Shown in pieces: positions 18,886 through 26,841 of a stretch of 64,000 nucleotides of DNA; position 1 is the first letter of the stretch; every line of letters starts with the position of its first letter. Made by a program: the position numbers and the translations under genes. Below the pieces are notes generated by a model. It was not told the origin of the DNA. It made no database searches and saw only the letters and a list, made by a program, of their open reading frames with translations. The stretch comes from CAZPZZ01 sp964591245 (GTDB lineage Bacteria; Acidobacteriota; Vicinamibacteria; Vicinamibacterales; UBA8438): positions 4,887-68,886 of the forward strand of contig CAZPZZ010000004.1 of NCBI GenBank assembly GCA_964591245.1. Direction: 5' to 3'.

Positions 18886-20979
18886 ATGACGATTGGGACA
18901 TGCGACAGAATGAGCCGGCTGGTCCTCCTCTTGGGAGCGATGACTTCCACAGCATCGGCCCAAACCGGTGGTCTGTATACGGTCGGCCAAGCGGACACTG
19001 GAGCACGCATATATTCACGCTACTGCGCCACCTGTCACATGGCCGATTTGAGCGGCGCGTTTGAGGCTCCCCAACTGGCTGGCGCCAGCTTTCAGGCCAT
19101 CTGGAGCACGCGACCGACGAACGAGCTTCGAACCCTGATCCAAAATTCGATGCCCCCAGGCCAAGGCGGTGCGCTGGCCGACGACGAATACGACGGGCTC
19201 GTCGCATACATACTTCAAGCCAACGGAGTTCCGCTCAGACCTGGGGATCAAGCAACACAGGCCTCGACGTCGCCTGCAGCACCGCCCCGCGATGCGGAGC
19301 CGCCCACCGGAAGCACTGCGGACACAACTGTCACCTACCAGGCTCTCGACACGTTCCAGCCGGTGACAGACGCGGCCCTGCGCAACCCGGATCCCGGTGA
19401 TTGGCTGAACTATCGGCGTACGGACAATGCCTGGGGTTACAGCCCACTCGCTGAGATTACTCGCGAGAACGTGCATCAGTTGACCCTGGCCTGGGTGTGG
19501 GCAATGCCAGCCGGCAGTAACCAGCCTACGCCGCTGGTCTATGACGGCACCCTCTACCTTGCCAATCCGGGCAACCTCATCCAAGCGCTGGATGCCTCGA
19601 CTGGCACACTGCTCTGGGAGTATCGCCGGCCGCTACCAGACGGGCTGCAGACGGGATTGATTCGAAATCTCGCCATTTACGAAGGCCTGATTTACCTGGC
19701 GTCCCGCGACGCGTTCCTTGTAGCCCTCGATGCACGCACCGGAGCTGTCGTATGGGAAACTCAGATCGCCGACTATCGCCAGGGCTATTCCAACTCCGCC
19801 GGGCCAATCGTGGCCGCAGGCAAAGTCATCAACGCGATCAACGGATGTGGTCGTTTTCAACCGGATAGCTGCTTCATCACAGCACACGACCCCTATACCG
19901 GCGAAGAACTGTGGCGAACGTTGACCATCGCAGGTCCCGGAAGTGTCGGTGGGGATACGTGGGGTGATCTATCACTGACGCTCCGTGGCGGAGGCGATTC
20001 ATGGATCGCGGGAAGTTTCGATCCAGACCTCGGTCTGATCTATTGGCCGGTGGCCCAGGCCAAGCCGTGGGTCCCCGCCAGTCGTGGGCTCACCGTACAT
20101 GACGCCGCCTTGTATACGAATGCCACACTGGCCATCGACCCGGACGACGGGTCGATTCGCTGGTACTTCCAGCACGTACCTGGCGAGGCACTCGATCTCG
20201 ATGAAGCCTTTGAAAAAGTTCTCATTGACGACGCACAAGGCCAGAAGGCGCTATTCACCATCGGCAAAAGCGGCGTACTCTGGAAGCTCGACCGGGAGAC
20301 CGGAGCATTTCTTGGGCACGTAGAAACGGTCTACCAAAACGTCTTCGATCGGATCGATCCAGTAACCGGTGCGGTCACCTATCGTCAGGACATCGCGGAA
20401 GCGGGCATCGGCGACTGGGTATCCGTTTGCCCAAGCACGGCGGGTGGCCACAACTGGCAAGCCATGGCGTACAGCCCAGAGGCTCGGACACTCATCATCC
20501 CACTCAGCCAGAGCTGCCTGGAAATCGCCGGGCGTGAGGTGCCACTCATCCCTGGGTCAGGCGGCACCCAGGCCGATCGCAAGTGGTTCGAAATGCCAGG
20601 AACAGGGGGAAACCTTGGCAAACTGGCCGCCTATGACATAGACACCCTCGAGGAAAAATGGAGTGTCGAGCAACGAGCGGCGCTGCTGACCGCTGTCCTC
20701 ACGACAGCGGGTGAACTCGCGTTCGCCGGTGATGTGGATCGCTATTTCCGCGCGCTCGACACACATACCGGTGAGGTACTGTGGGAGACACGGCTTGGCA
20801 CGTCCGCCCAGGGATTCCCGGTGAGTTTTCTCGCCGACGGCGAGCAATTCATCGCGGTCACGGCCGGCGTGGGCGGTGGGAGCCCCCGTCGTGTACCGAT
20901 CCTGTTGAGCCCAGAGATTCACCACCCTGGCGTCGGCAACGCCTTATACGTCTTCAAGCTCGCTAACGCGCGGCGCTAG
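18886..20979 (+). CDS. PQQ-dependent dehydrogenase with N-terminal cytochrome c domain
   Basis: 697 residues from ATG 18886 (GGAG seven bases upstream; an in-frame ATG at 18853 would add 11 residues). The signal peptide ends near ASAQ. A class I cytochrome c follows: heme motif CATCH (Cys47, Cys50, His51) and a likely axial Met in 'NSMPPGQGG' (Met89). After a Pro/Ala-rich linker (about 122-150) comes a PQQ propeller from 'WLNYRRTDNAWGYSPLAEI' to the C-terminus, with many 'LDA.TG...WE' strands. Related quinohemoprotein alcohol dehydrogenases usually carry the cytochrome at the C-terminus, so the order is reversed. The heme would take electrons from PQQH2 in the periplasm. Substrate not deducible. 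Confidence 0.85.
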   Translation: MTIGTCDRMSRLVLLLGAMTSTASAQTGGLYTVGQADTGARIYSRYCATCHMADLSGAFEAPQLAGASFQAIWSTRPTNELRTLIQNSMPPGQGGALADDEYDGLVAYILQANGVPLRPGDQATQASTSPAAPPRDAEPPTGSTADTTVTYQALDTFQPVTDAALRNPDPGDWLNYRRTDNAWGYSPLAEITRENVHQLTLAWVWAMPAGSNQPTPLVYDGTLYLANPGNLIQALDASTGTLLWEYRRPLPDGLQTGLIRNLAIYEGLIYLASRDAFLVALDARTGAVVWETQIADYRQGYSNSAGPIVAAGKVINAINGCGRFQPDSCFITAHDPYTGEELWRTLTIAGPGSVGGDTWGDLSLTLRGGGDSWIAGSFDPDLGLIYWPVAQAKPWVPASRGLTVHDAALYTNATLAIDPDDGSIRWYFQHVPGEALDLDEAFEKVLIDDAQGQKALFTIGKSGVLWKLDRETGAFLGHVETVYQNVFDRIDPVTGAVTYRQDIAEAGIGDWVSVCPSTAGGHNWQAMAYSPEARTLIIPLSQSCLEIAGREVPLIPGSGGTQADRKWFEMPGTGGNLGKLAAYDIDTLEEKWSVEQRAALLTAVLTTAGELAFAGDVDRYFRALDTHTGEVLWETRLGTSAQGFPVSFLADGEQFIAVTAGVGGGSPRRVPILLSPEIHHPGVGNALYVFKLANARR

Positions 20980-21057
20980 ACCCGGCACCTCATCCGTGCA
21001 CCAGTGACCACACCCTCGTCTCGAAGATACCGCGAGGCGTCTGGGCGTACCACATCG

Positions 21058-22035
21058 CTACTGGCCGCCTTCGCGGTGCGCATTGTAGCGTTCTGCCCGC
21101 TCAACCATCACGGCAGTCTCGGTCAAATCAAGCCGTCGCTGGGCGTCGAGGGGCCTCGGGCCCGCATCACTGCCGCCAATCCGACCATCGCGCGCCAACG
21201 ATGTCATCGCGGCGTCCATGGCTCCGAGAGCAATCGCCCCCATGGCACCAACGAAGAGCACGCTCACCCCGTTATCGCGAGCGTCAGCCACCGATGAAGC
21301 ACTGGTCAAGATCGGCCGGCCCGCCATCTCGACAGCCCGCCGGCACTGGTCTAGCGGAATACCAGGAATGAAGATCAGGTCGCCGCCTTCCTCCGCGTAC
21401 AGTGCTACCCGCTCCATTGCTTCCTCAAGCTCACCGCCGTCGGCAACAACATCGCTCCGCACAAGAAGGACAAGGTCCTGGTCCCGCCGGGCATCGACCG
21501 CCGCGTGCACCTTGTCCACCATCGCCGCGCGACTGAGAATCTTCCCCTCGTCGTAACCCGCGAGGTGTTTGGCGCCATAGAGGTCTTCGAACATGATGCA
21601 CGCTGCGCCCGCCTTCTCCATCCGCTGGATCGTGCGGTACACGTTGAGTGGATTCCCGCCACCGTCATCCGAGTCGGCAATAATCGGCAGGTCAACGGCG
21701 TCCGACGTCCGGTTACAGAATTCGACAAGGTCATCCACCGTGATCATGCCGAAATCGCCCGTTCCATATTTGCTGAGCGAGAGCGCACTCCCACCGGTCA
21801 TCACCATCTCGAACCCGTGCATGGCTGCCAACTTGGCAGTCGCGACATCGCCGCAATTAATGCACCGGCTGGGTTCGCCACGGGCCAAAAACTCCCGTAA
21901 GCGTGCCGCTGGAGTCTGCCCCGTCGATTGTGCAACCACAGGCGCTCCACCCGCCCAACGCTCCCCGATGAAACCGCCGGTCGCGAACCCGGCACCTTGC
22001 AGAAAACGCCGACGGCTTGGTCTGTCGTGCTGCAT
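21058..22035 (-). CDS. Tat-exported isocitrate lyase / PEP mutase superfamily protein
   Basis: 325 residues from ATG 22035, chosen because GGGAG lies eight bases upstream and a twin-arginine signal 'SRRRFLQGAGFATGG' begins at residue 7. The mature protein is a PEP mutase/isocitrate lyase TIM barrel: 'MTGGSALSLSKYGTGDFG', metal-binding 'IIADSDDGGGN' (family norm DADTGYGN), 'AACIMFEDLYGAKH' and 'LLVRSDV' (norm RTDA). The position of the KKCGH catalytic loop reads 'GAKHLAGYDEGK' with no cysteine, so isocitrate or methylisocitrate lyase chemistry is unlikely; a PEP mutase, oxaloacetate decarboxylase or hydrolase activity is possible. Export of this normally cytoplasmic fold is unusual. It is convergent with the quinoprotein and divergent from the cytochrome/PHM-like gene. 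Confidence 0.8.
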   Translation of the reverse strand: MQHDRPSRRRFLQGAGFATGGFIGERWAGGAPVVAQSTGQTPAARLREFLARGEPSRCINCGDVATAKLAAMHGFEMVMTGGSALSLSKYGTGDFGMITVDDLVEFCNRTSDAVDLPIIADSDDGGGNPLNVYRTIQRMEKAGAACIMFEDLYGAKHLAGYDEGKILSRAAMVDKVHAAVDARRDQDLVLLVRSDVVADGGELEEAMERVALYAEEGGDLIFIPGIPLDQCRRAVEMAGRPILTSASSVADARDNGVSVLFVGAMGAIALGAMDAAMTSLARDGRIGGSDAGPRPLDAQRRLDLTETAVMVERAERYNAHREGGQ

Positions 22036-22185
22036 CGTGTCATCTCCCAAAGAACAAAAGTGCCGTTTCAAGTCCAAGTATTTTACGGCACCCGCCCCGA
22101 CGAACAGACGACGGAGGCGGCAGCGGAGAGAACCAAACCACGCCGTTAGAGAATGGTCAGTCCCACTTCCTCTCGGCGGCGCAGC

Positions 22186-22211
22186 TTGATCGGAGAGACG
22201 AGCCGTATAAT
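22186..22211 (+). promoter_or_regulatory. Possible sigma-70 type promoter for the cytochrome/PHM-like gene
   Basis: A perfect TATAAT lies at 22206-22211, about 120 bases before the start at 22333, with TTGATC at 22186-22191. The 14-base spacer is shorter than the usual 16-18, so the -35 assignment is weak. Confidence 0.3.
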
Positions 22212-22332
22212 GATCTGGAGTTCGTTCGTCGTTGGCAACTATCCTCGTCGCTGAGACCGGAGTGCTGTCAACCTCGCGCACAGGCGCCCCGAGGGGGGAA
22301 TCTCGTGCGCCGATCCTGAGGAGGTACTAAGT

Positions 22333-23682
22333 ATGAGGCCGACCGGTAGCATCCGAGGCATGTTGGCTCTGACTTTGGTCACGATCGTCGCACTGCTCGC
22401 GCCGTCAAACGCGGCATTGGCCCAAAGCGACGTGACTCCAACGTATTCAAAAGACGTCGCACCGATTTTTCGCGATAAGTGCGAGGCCTGTCACCGCCCT
22501 GGTTACATCGCGCCCATGTCGCTGCAAACCTACGCAGAGTCACGGCCCTGGGCCCGCTCGATCAAGAACCGGGTCGAAACACGGCAAATGCCACCTTGGC
22601 ACATCGACAAGTTCGTGGGCATTCAGGAATTCGACAACGACCGCTCCCTGAGCGAGTCGGAAATCGAGACCATCTCGCGGTGGGTCGACGGCGGCGCTCC
22701 TCGGGGCAACCCTGCGGACATGCCTCCTCCCGCTGTCTTTGCCGATGATGACGTATGGAACTTTGCGGATCGCTTTGGCGGACCACCTGACCTCGTCGTC
22801 CATTCCACCCCATACACCATGCCGGCCCTCGCACAAGACCACTGGTGGAAACCGGAGGTTCCGACGGGCCTGAACGAAGACCGCTGGATTCGGGCCATCG
22901 AGATCAGACCGTCAACCGTAGCCGGACGTCGCATCACCCACCATGCGTTGGCGCGGTTGCAGCAGGAAGAAGATGAAGGCGCTCTCGGCGCGGCGTCAGA
23001 CATCGGCCCAGGCTTGCTCATGGAGTGGGCCGTCGGTAAGCAGGGCGAGATCATGCGCGAGAACAGCGGAAAGTTGATCAAGAAAGACTCTTCCATCGTG
23101 TGGGATGTCCATTACTCGTCTGCCGGCGAGGAGATTACCGACACCGTTGAGCTCGGCCTCTACTTCTACCCCAAGGAACAGCCACCGAAATATCGTCAGG
23201 TCTTATCGGCGTGGAGCTCTCTCGAAGGCGGCAGCGCAAACCTATCGATTACGCCAAACTCGATCACAGCAACCGAACGGTTCCACGTACTCCGCCAGAA
23301 TGGCCGGCTTGAGAATTTCCAGCCACATATGCATCTGCGAGGCAAAGGCATGCAGATGACAGCAGTGTTTCCAGATGGCACGAGCCAAGTCTTGAGCCGT
23401 GTGAGTAACTTTAACTTCAACTGGCACAACAACTACGTCTATGCCGACGACGCGGCGCCGCTACTGCCCAAAGGAACGGTGGTCGCGGTGAAGTCCTGGT
23501 ACGACAACACATCCGCCAACCGCGCTAACCCTGATCCCAACCAATGGGTGGGTTACGGAGACCGGACCGTGGATGAAATGGGACATGCATGGGTCAATGT
23601 CACCTACATGGATGACACCGACTTCGCCGCTGCAGTGGCGGAACGTGAGGCAAAGGCCGAGACGACCGAAGGTGACGAATAG
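22333..23682 (+). CDS. Cytochrome c fused to a PHM-like copper monooxygenase domain
   Basis: 449 residues; GGAGG precedes the ATG. A signal peptide ends near ALAQ (31). Residues 36-125 are a cytochrome c with CEACH (Cys50, Cys53, His54) and a likely axial Met86 in 'QMPPWH'. Residues about 150-430 carry the ligands expected of peptidylglycine alpha-hydroxylating monooxygenase-type enzymes in the right order: His-His (203-204, 'ITHHAL'), His260 ('WDVHYSS'), His-x-His (332 and 334, 'PHMHLRGKGM') and Met416 ('DEMGHAW'). In that family the first three bind CuH and the last three bind CuM. A periplasmic copper monooxygenase fed by its own heme domain is a reasonable reading, but substrate and activity are unknown. 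Confidence 0.75.
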   Translation: MRPTGSIRGMLALTLVTIVALLAPSNAALAQSDVTPTYSKDVAPIFRDKCEACHRPGYIAPMSLQTYAESRPWARSIKNRVETRQMPPWHIDKFVGIQEFDNDRSLSESEIETISRWVDGGAPRGNPADMPPPAVFADDDVWNFADRFGGPPDLVVHSTPYTMPALAQDHWWKPEVPTGLNEDRWIRAIEIRPSTVAGRRITHHALARLQQEEDEGALGAASDIGPGLLMEWAVGKQGEIMRENSGKLIKKDSSIVWDVHYSSAGEEITDTVELGLYFYPKEQPPKYRQVLSAWSSLEGGSANLSITPNSITATERFHVLRQNGRLENFQPHMHLRGKGMQMTAVFPDGTSQVLSRVSNFNFNWHNNYVYADDAAPLLPKGTVVAVKSWYDNTSANRANPDPNQWVGYGDRTVDEMGHAWVNVTYMDDTDFAAAVAEREAKAETTEGDE

Positions 23683-23720
23683 CCATCACCCAGGATCCGA
23701 TCATTGCCGTTACATAGCCT

Positions 23721-23746
23721 GAAACCGGGGCGCTTACCCCGGTTTC
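23721..23746 (+). terminator. Perfect 10-bp hairpin between two genes
   Basis: GAAACCGGGG and its exact complement CCCCGGTTTC flank a six-base loop, 38 bases after the stop of the cytochrome/PHM-like gene. It lacks a downstream T run, so it could be a Rho-independent-like terminator, an mRNA-stabilising hairpin or a processing site between the two same-strand genes. Confidence 0.5.
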
Positions 23747-23791
23747 GGGTCGTGGCCGATCGTGTGCTGTAGGGAAGAAGGAGACTGTTTT

Positions 23792-24625
23792 ATGTGGGTC
23801 TTTCGTGTGGCAGCATGGATTGTGGTGCTCTTGGTGGGCATTGCCGTTCTACCAGCCACGGCGCAAGTGCCAAAGACGCTCCAGGCATTTGGCGCGCCTG
23901 TATATCCAGCGTTTGAAGGCTGGTATCAGAATGCCGACGGGTCGGCCACGATTCTGATCGGCTATTTCAATTCCAATCAGACCCAAACCGTCGACTTACC
24001 CATCGGCGAATTGAACCGATTTTCCCCCGGCCCTGAAGATCGCGGCCAACCGACACGCTTTGAACCGGGTCGGTCATGGGGCGTGTTTAGTGTTGAGGTT
24101 CCGGGTGATTTCGATGGTCAGCTGAGTTGGACGCTTGTCGCCAACGAAAATCCAATTAACATTCCCTTCCACCTCGAAGCGCCGTACTTCGTGGAACCCT
24201 TCCGCGACGCATCGAACAACAACGAGCCGCCGACCATCAAGTTTGCTCCGGACGGCACCTCCTTCACCGGCCCGCCCGCAGGAATTGCCCATACCGCCAC
24301 TGCGACCATTGGCACGCCAGTGGACGTAGGTATCTGGCTGACCGATGTAGTACCCGATACGAATGTACGCGAGAATCCTCGTCGGCGACGCCCCGCCATG
24401 AGCCTACGATGGTCAACGCTTCGTGGGCCTGGCCAGGTAGAGTTCGACGAATCAGTACAGGACTTTGAGGATGCATCGCCCCAGACGACCATGACCACTG
24501 TTACATTCGACGTAGCAGGCGAATATTGGCTTCGGGCCGAGGCCCTGGACTCAACGGGTGAGGGAGGCAGCGGGTTCCAGTGCTGTTGGACGTCAGCAAT
24601 CGTCAAGGTGGACGTCACCCCCTAG
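23792..24625 (+). CDS. Hypothetical exported protein
   Basis: 277 residues from ATG 23792, with AAGGAG about eight bases upstream; a ten-codon-longer reading from 23762 would bury that site. The signal peptide ends at ATAQ (about 25). Features are 'LQAFGAPVYPAFEGWYQNADG', 'LIGYFNSN', and a C-terminal Ig-like segment 'VTFDVAGEYWLRAEALDSTGEGG' followed by a Cys-Cys pair ('GFQCCWTSA'). I recognise this only as an uncharacterised exported family seen in Acidobacteria. It follows the copper/heme protein on the same strand, so both may respond to the same signal. Confidence 0.65.
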   Translation: MWVFRVAAWIVVLLVGIAVLPATAQVPKTLQAFGAPVYPAFEGWYQNADGSATILIGYFNSNQTQTVDLPIGELNRFSPGPEDRGQPTRFEPGRSWGVFSVEVPGDFDGQLSWTLVANENPINIPFHLEAPYFVEPFRDASNNNEPPTIKFAPDGTSFTGPPAGIAHTATATIGTPVDVGIWLTDVVPDTNVRENPRRRRPAMSLRWSTLRGPGQVEFDESVQDFEDASPQTTMTTVTFDVAGEYWLRAEALDSTGEGGSGFQCCWTSAIVKVDVTP

Positions 24626-24655
24626 ACTGAACTCTTTCCCTCACGATTCAGGAAC

Positions 24656-24697
24656 AGGGGCACGGATCCTCACGGTCCAGTGCCCCTTTCCTCTTTA
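24656..24697 (+). terminator. Rho-independent-like terminator
   Basis: AGGGGCAC (24656-24663) pairs with GTGCCCCT (24680-24687), with GGA/TCC extending the stem past a bulge, and the 3' side runs into TTTCCTCTTT. It lies 31 bases after the preceding stop codon. Confidence 0.6.
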
Positions 24698-24897
24698 TAC
24701 CAGCCGCTCGGGCGACAGCCGCAACCGCTCAGGTGATACGAGCTTCCACAGTGTTACGGTGCCGCACTACGATTTCCGCGAAATCGTCAAGAGGGGAATA
24801 TTTTCGGTCGAATCTGAGTCTACGAAGATAACGGCATTCGGAGCCCGTCGCCTCAAGCACGCGACACGTCCGCCGGACCGACATTGTCGTCCAGACC

Positions 24898-25545
24898 ATG
24901 GGCACTTATACTGCCGTCATCGTCGTGCCGCACGTAGATCAGGTGGACACTGGATCCCTCCGCCGCCAGCTGGATCCGGACCGAACGCTTGTCGAAGAAG
25001 CGCAAGCAGGAAGTCCCGATGCATTTGAAACGCTGGTGAGGCTCTATCAAGTCCGGATCGTAAACTACGTATCGGCTATCGTTAAAGATCTCGGCGAGGC
25101 GGAAGATGTCGCTCAAGAAACGTTCGTGCGCGCCTACAGGTCGCTCAAGCGTTTTCGGTACGAAAGTTCGTTCAAAACATGGCTCTACACCATCGCGACG
25201 AATACGGCCCGCACCGCCCTTGAACGCCGCGGACGACGGGAACGAGTCCATGATCAGAGCCTCGACGACGCCGATCATCCGGTGAGTTCCAACCATGTTC
25301 CGGCTGAAGGCCCAGACGCCGAGACGACACTCGTGACACGAGACGCTATAGACCGCGCATTGGCAACCCTCTCAGAGGAACTCCGGATTGCTGTGGTCTT
25401 ACGTGATGTCGATGGCCTCGATTACAAGGAAATCGCCGCAGTCACTGGTGTCCCGATCGGAACCGTGGAATCTCGAATTTTTCGTGCAAGGCAACGGCTC
25501 CGCCCCTTGCTGAGCTCGGTGCATGTCGAGGCACGAAGACGTTGA
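24898..25545 (+). CDS. ECF-type RNA polymerase sigma factor
   Basis: 215 residues. Region 2: 'AFETLVRLYQVRIVNYV' and 'DLGEAEDVAQETFVRAYRSLKRFR', with 'SFKTWLYTIATNTARTAL' as the -10 recognition helix. Region 4: 'LSEELRIAVVLRDVDGLDYKEIAAVTGVPIGTVESRIFRARQRLR' is the helix-turn-helix (about 160-205). The spacing and lack of region 3 mark an extracytoplasmic-function factor, RpoE-like. The first 25 residues before 'RTLVEEAQAG' are extra, so a start nearer the family N-terminus is possible. It overlaps the anti-sigma frame, so the pair is co-expressed and probably controls this operon. Confidence 0.9.
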   Translation: MGTYTAVIVVPHVDQVDTGSLRRQLDPDRTLVEEAQAGSPDAFETLVRLYQVRIVNYVSAIVKDLGEAEDVAQETFVRAYRSLKRFRYESSFKTWLYTIATNTARTALERRGRRERVHDQSLDDADHPVSSNHVPAEGPDAETTLVTRDAIDRALATLSEELRIAVVLRDVDGLDYKEIAAVTGVPIGTVESRIFRARQRLRPLLSSVHVEARRR

Positions 25546-25556
25546 AAGAAACCGTC

Positions 25557-26030
25557 ATGCGCTGTGAAGATTATGAACGTTTGATAGTCCGCCACCCGGG
25601 GGCGCGGATCTCATCGGACGAGGAGCAACACCTGCAGCGCCATCTGAACGAATGCGGGGAGTGTCGAGAAGCGTTGGCGGCACAGCGACAGGTATCAGAC
25701 ATACTAGCTAGACGTTCGACGGCAATGGTCTCCCCTGACTTTGCGAACCGCGTCATGGCAGATCTCCCCGTCAATCCAGCATGGCTAGAACTCCTGAATT
25801 GGCAACGGTGGACATTCCGACTGGCCCCAGTGGCCGCGACACTCGTGCTGGTAGCAGTGCTCGGATTTGGCGAGACAGAAGCCACCCGGCCACTGGAATT
25901 TTCCGATCTGGTCGTCGACTGGGTCGCGGATGACGGAACCGGTCCAGAAACGCCAGGGCTTGACCTGCTGTGGCAAGAAACGGACGTCGTCGAGACCTGG
26001 CTCGAAGTGGCGTTGACCACAAGTCCATGA
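25557..26030 (+). CDS. Zinc-finger anti-sigma factor
   Basis: 157 residues from ATG 25557; a TTG at 25542 overlapping the sigma stop is the alternative. The N-terminus has the ZAS signature His29-x3-Cys33-x2-Cys36 ('HLNECGEC'), typical of RsrA/ChrR-class anti-sigma factors. One membrane helix follows at about 88-103 ('LAPVAATLVLVAVLGFG'), and a short acidic periplasmic tail ends the protein. It would hold the upstream sigma factor at the membrane until an envelope or redox signal. Confidence 0.8.
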   Translation: MRCEDYERLIVRHPGARISSDEEQHLQRHLNECGECREALAAQRQVSDILARRSTAMVSPDFANRVMADLPVNPAWLELLNWQRWTFRLAPVAATLVLVAVLGFGETEATRPLEFSDLVVDWVADDGTGPETPGLDLLWQETDVVETWLEVALTTSP

Positions 26031-26073
26031 CCTCCGCGCGGGAACAAGGACATCTAGAGCAGAAGGGCACGTG

Positions 26074-26571
26074 ATGAACGGCACGATGATGCGCCTCTGG
26101 GCCGGCCTTTTCGTGCTCGTGGTTTTCGTGGGCGGACTCGCCGCTGGATTCGTTGTTCGTCCCATGCTCTCAAGCGCCTTCTCCTATAGAAGTCCCCGGC
26201 CTGCCTTCGAGCCCGGGCCACGATTTGCTCGTGGGCCACGAGGTGCTCGTCGGCCACGAGTCACAGAGCGCTTACTCGACCGGATCGCGACGCAGATCGC
26301 CCTGACCCCAGATCAGCGTCAACAACTCGAAGCAGTATTTGAAAACCGCCGGCAACGGTTCCGAAGACTCGACGAGGACATTCGTCGGCAATTCGAGACC
26401 GAGCAAGAGCAGATGACAATGGATATCGCAACAATCTTGACCGCCGAGCAAATGGAAGTCTTCGAGAACGAAATCATCCAGATGCGGCGTGATCGTCGCC
26501 GCCCTGAACGATTCCGCGGTCCCCCGCAACGACCGGAAGAATCACGTAGGCCTCCACCGTGGTTCCGCTGA
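26074..26571 (+). CDS. Spy/CpxP-like periplasmic helical protein
   Basis: 165 residues from ATG 26074, six bases after GAAGGG (GTG 26071 is adjacent). One N-terminal membrane segment (about 8-28) is followed by an Arg/Pro-rich linker ('RFARGPRGARRPR') and then a long helical region: 'LLDRIATQIALTPDQRQQLEAV' and 'TILTAEQMEVFENEIIQMRRD', spaced like the LTxxQ repeats of Spy/CpxP/ZraP proteins. The tail is basic and proline rich. These proteins are ATP-independent chaperones or metal sensors in the envelope. Third gene of the sigma/anti-sigma operon, so likely its effector. Confidence 0.7.
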   Translation: MNGTMMRLWAGLFVLVVFVGGLAAGFVVRPMLSSAFSYRSPRPAFEPGPRFARGPRGARRPRVTERLLDRIATQIALTPDQRQQLEAVFENRRQRFRRLDEDIRRQFETEQEQMTMDIATILTAEQMEVFENEIIQMRRDRRRPERFRGPPQRPEESRRPPPWFR

Positions 26572-26841
26572 CTTCTCAGGCACAGATCCCCCCCATGAGC
26601 ACACTCCATACGGGAAAAGCGGGCCCGTCAAGGCCGTCTCCCATTACTGCCCACGCAAACTGATCCTCACGGCCATGTTTCAGGCTCTTCCATTTCCTGT
26701 ACCAGACAACGATCTGACAGGCTTGACGTCCGGATGTGTTTGCCGGTGCAACGCGCGAGACATAGTCACGTGGTACATTGACGTCGCCACGCAGCATGCG
26801 TGGTGCCGCTGGTGGCTCTCAACACTGTGAGACAAACTCGT

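Noticed and set aside
21058..22035. Isocitrate lyase or methylisocitrate lyase assignment
   Set aside because: The catalytic KKCGH cysteine loop is absent and the protein is exported.
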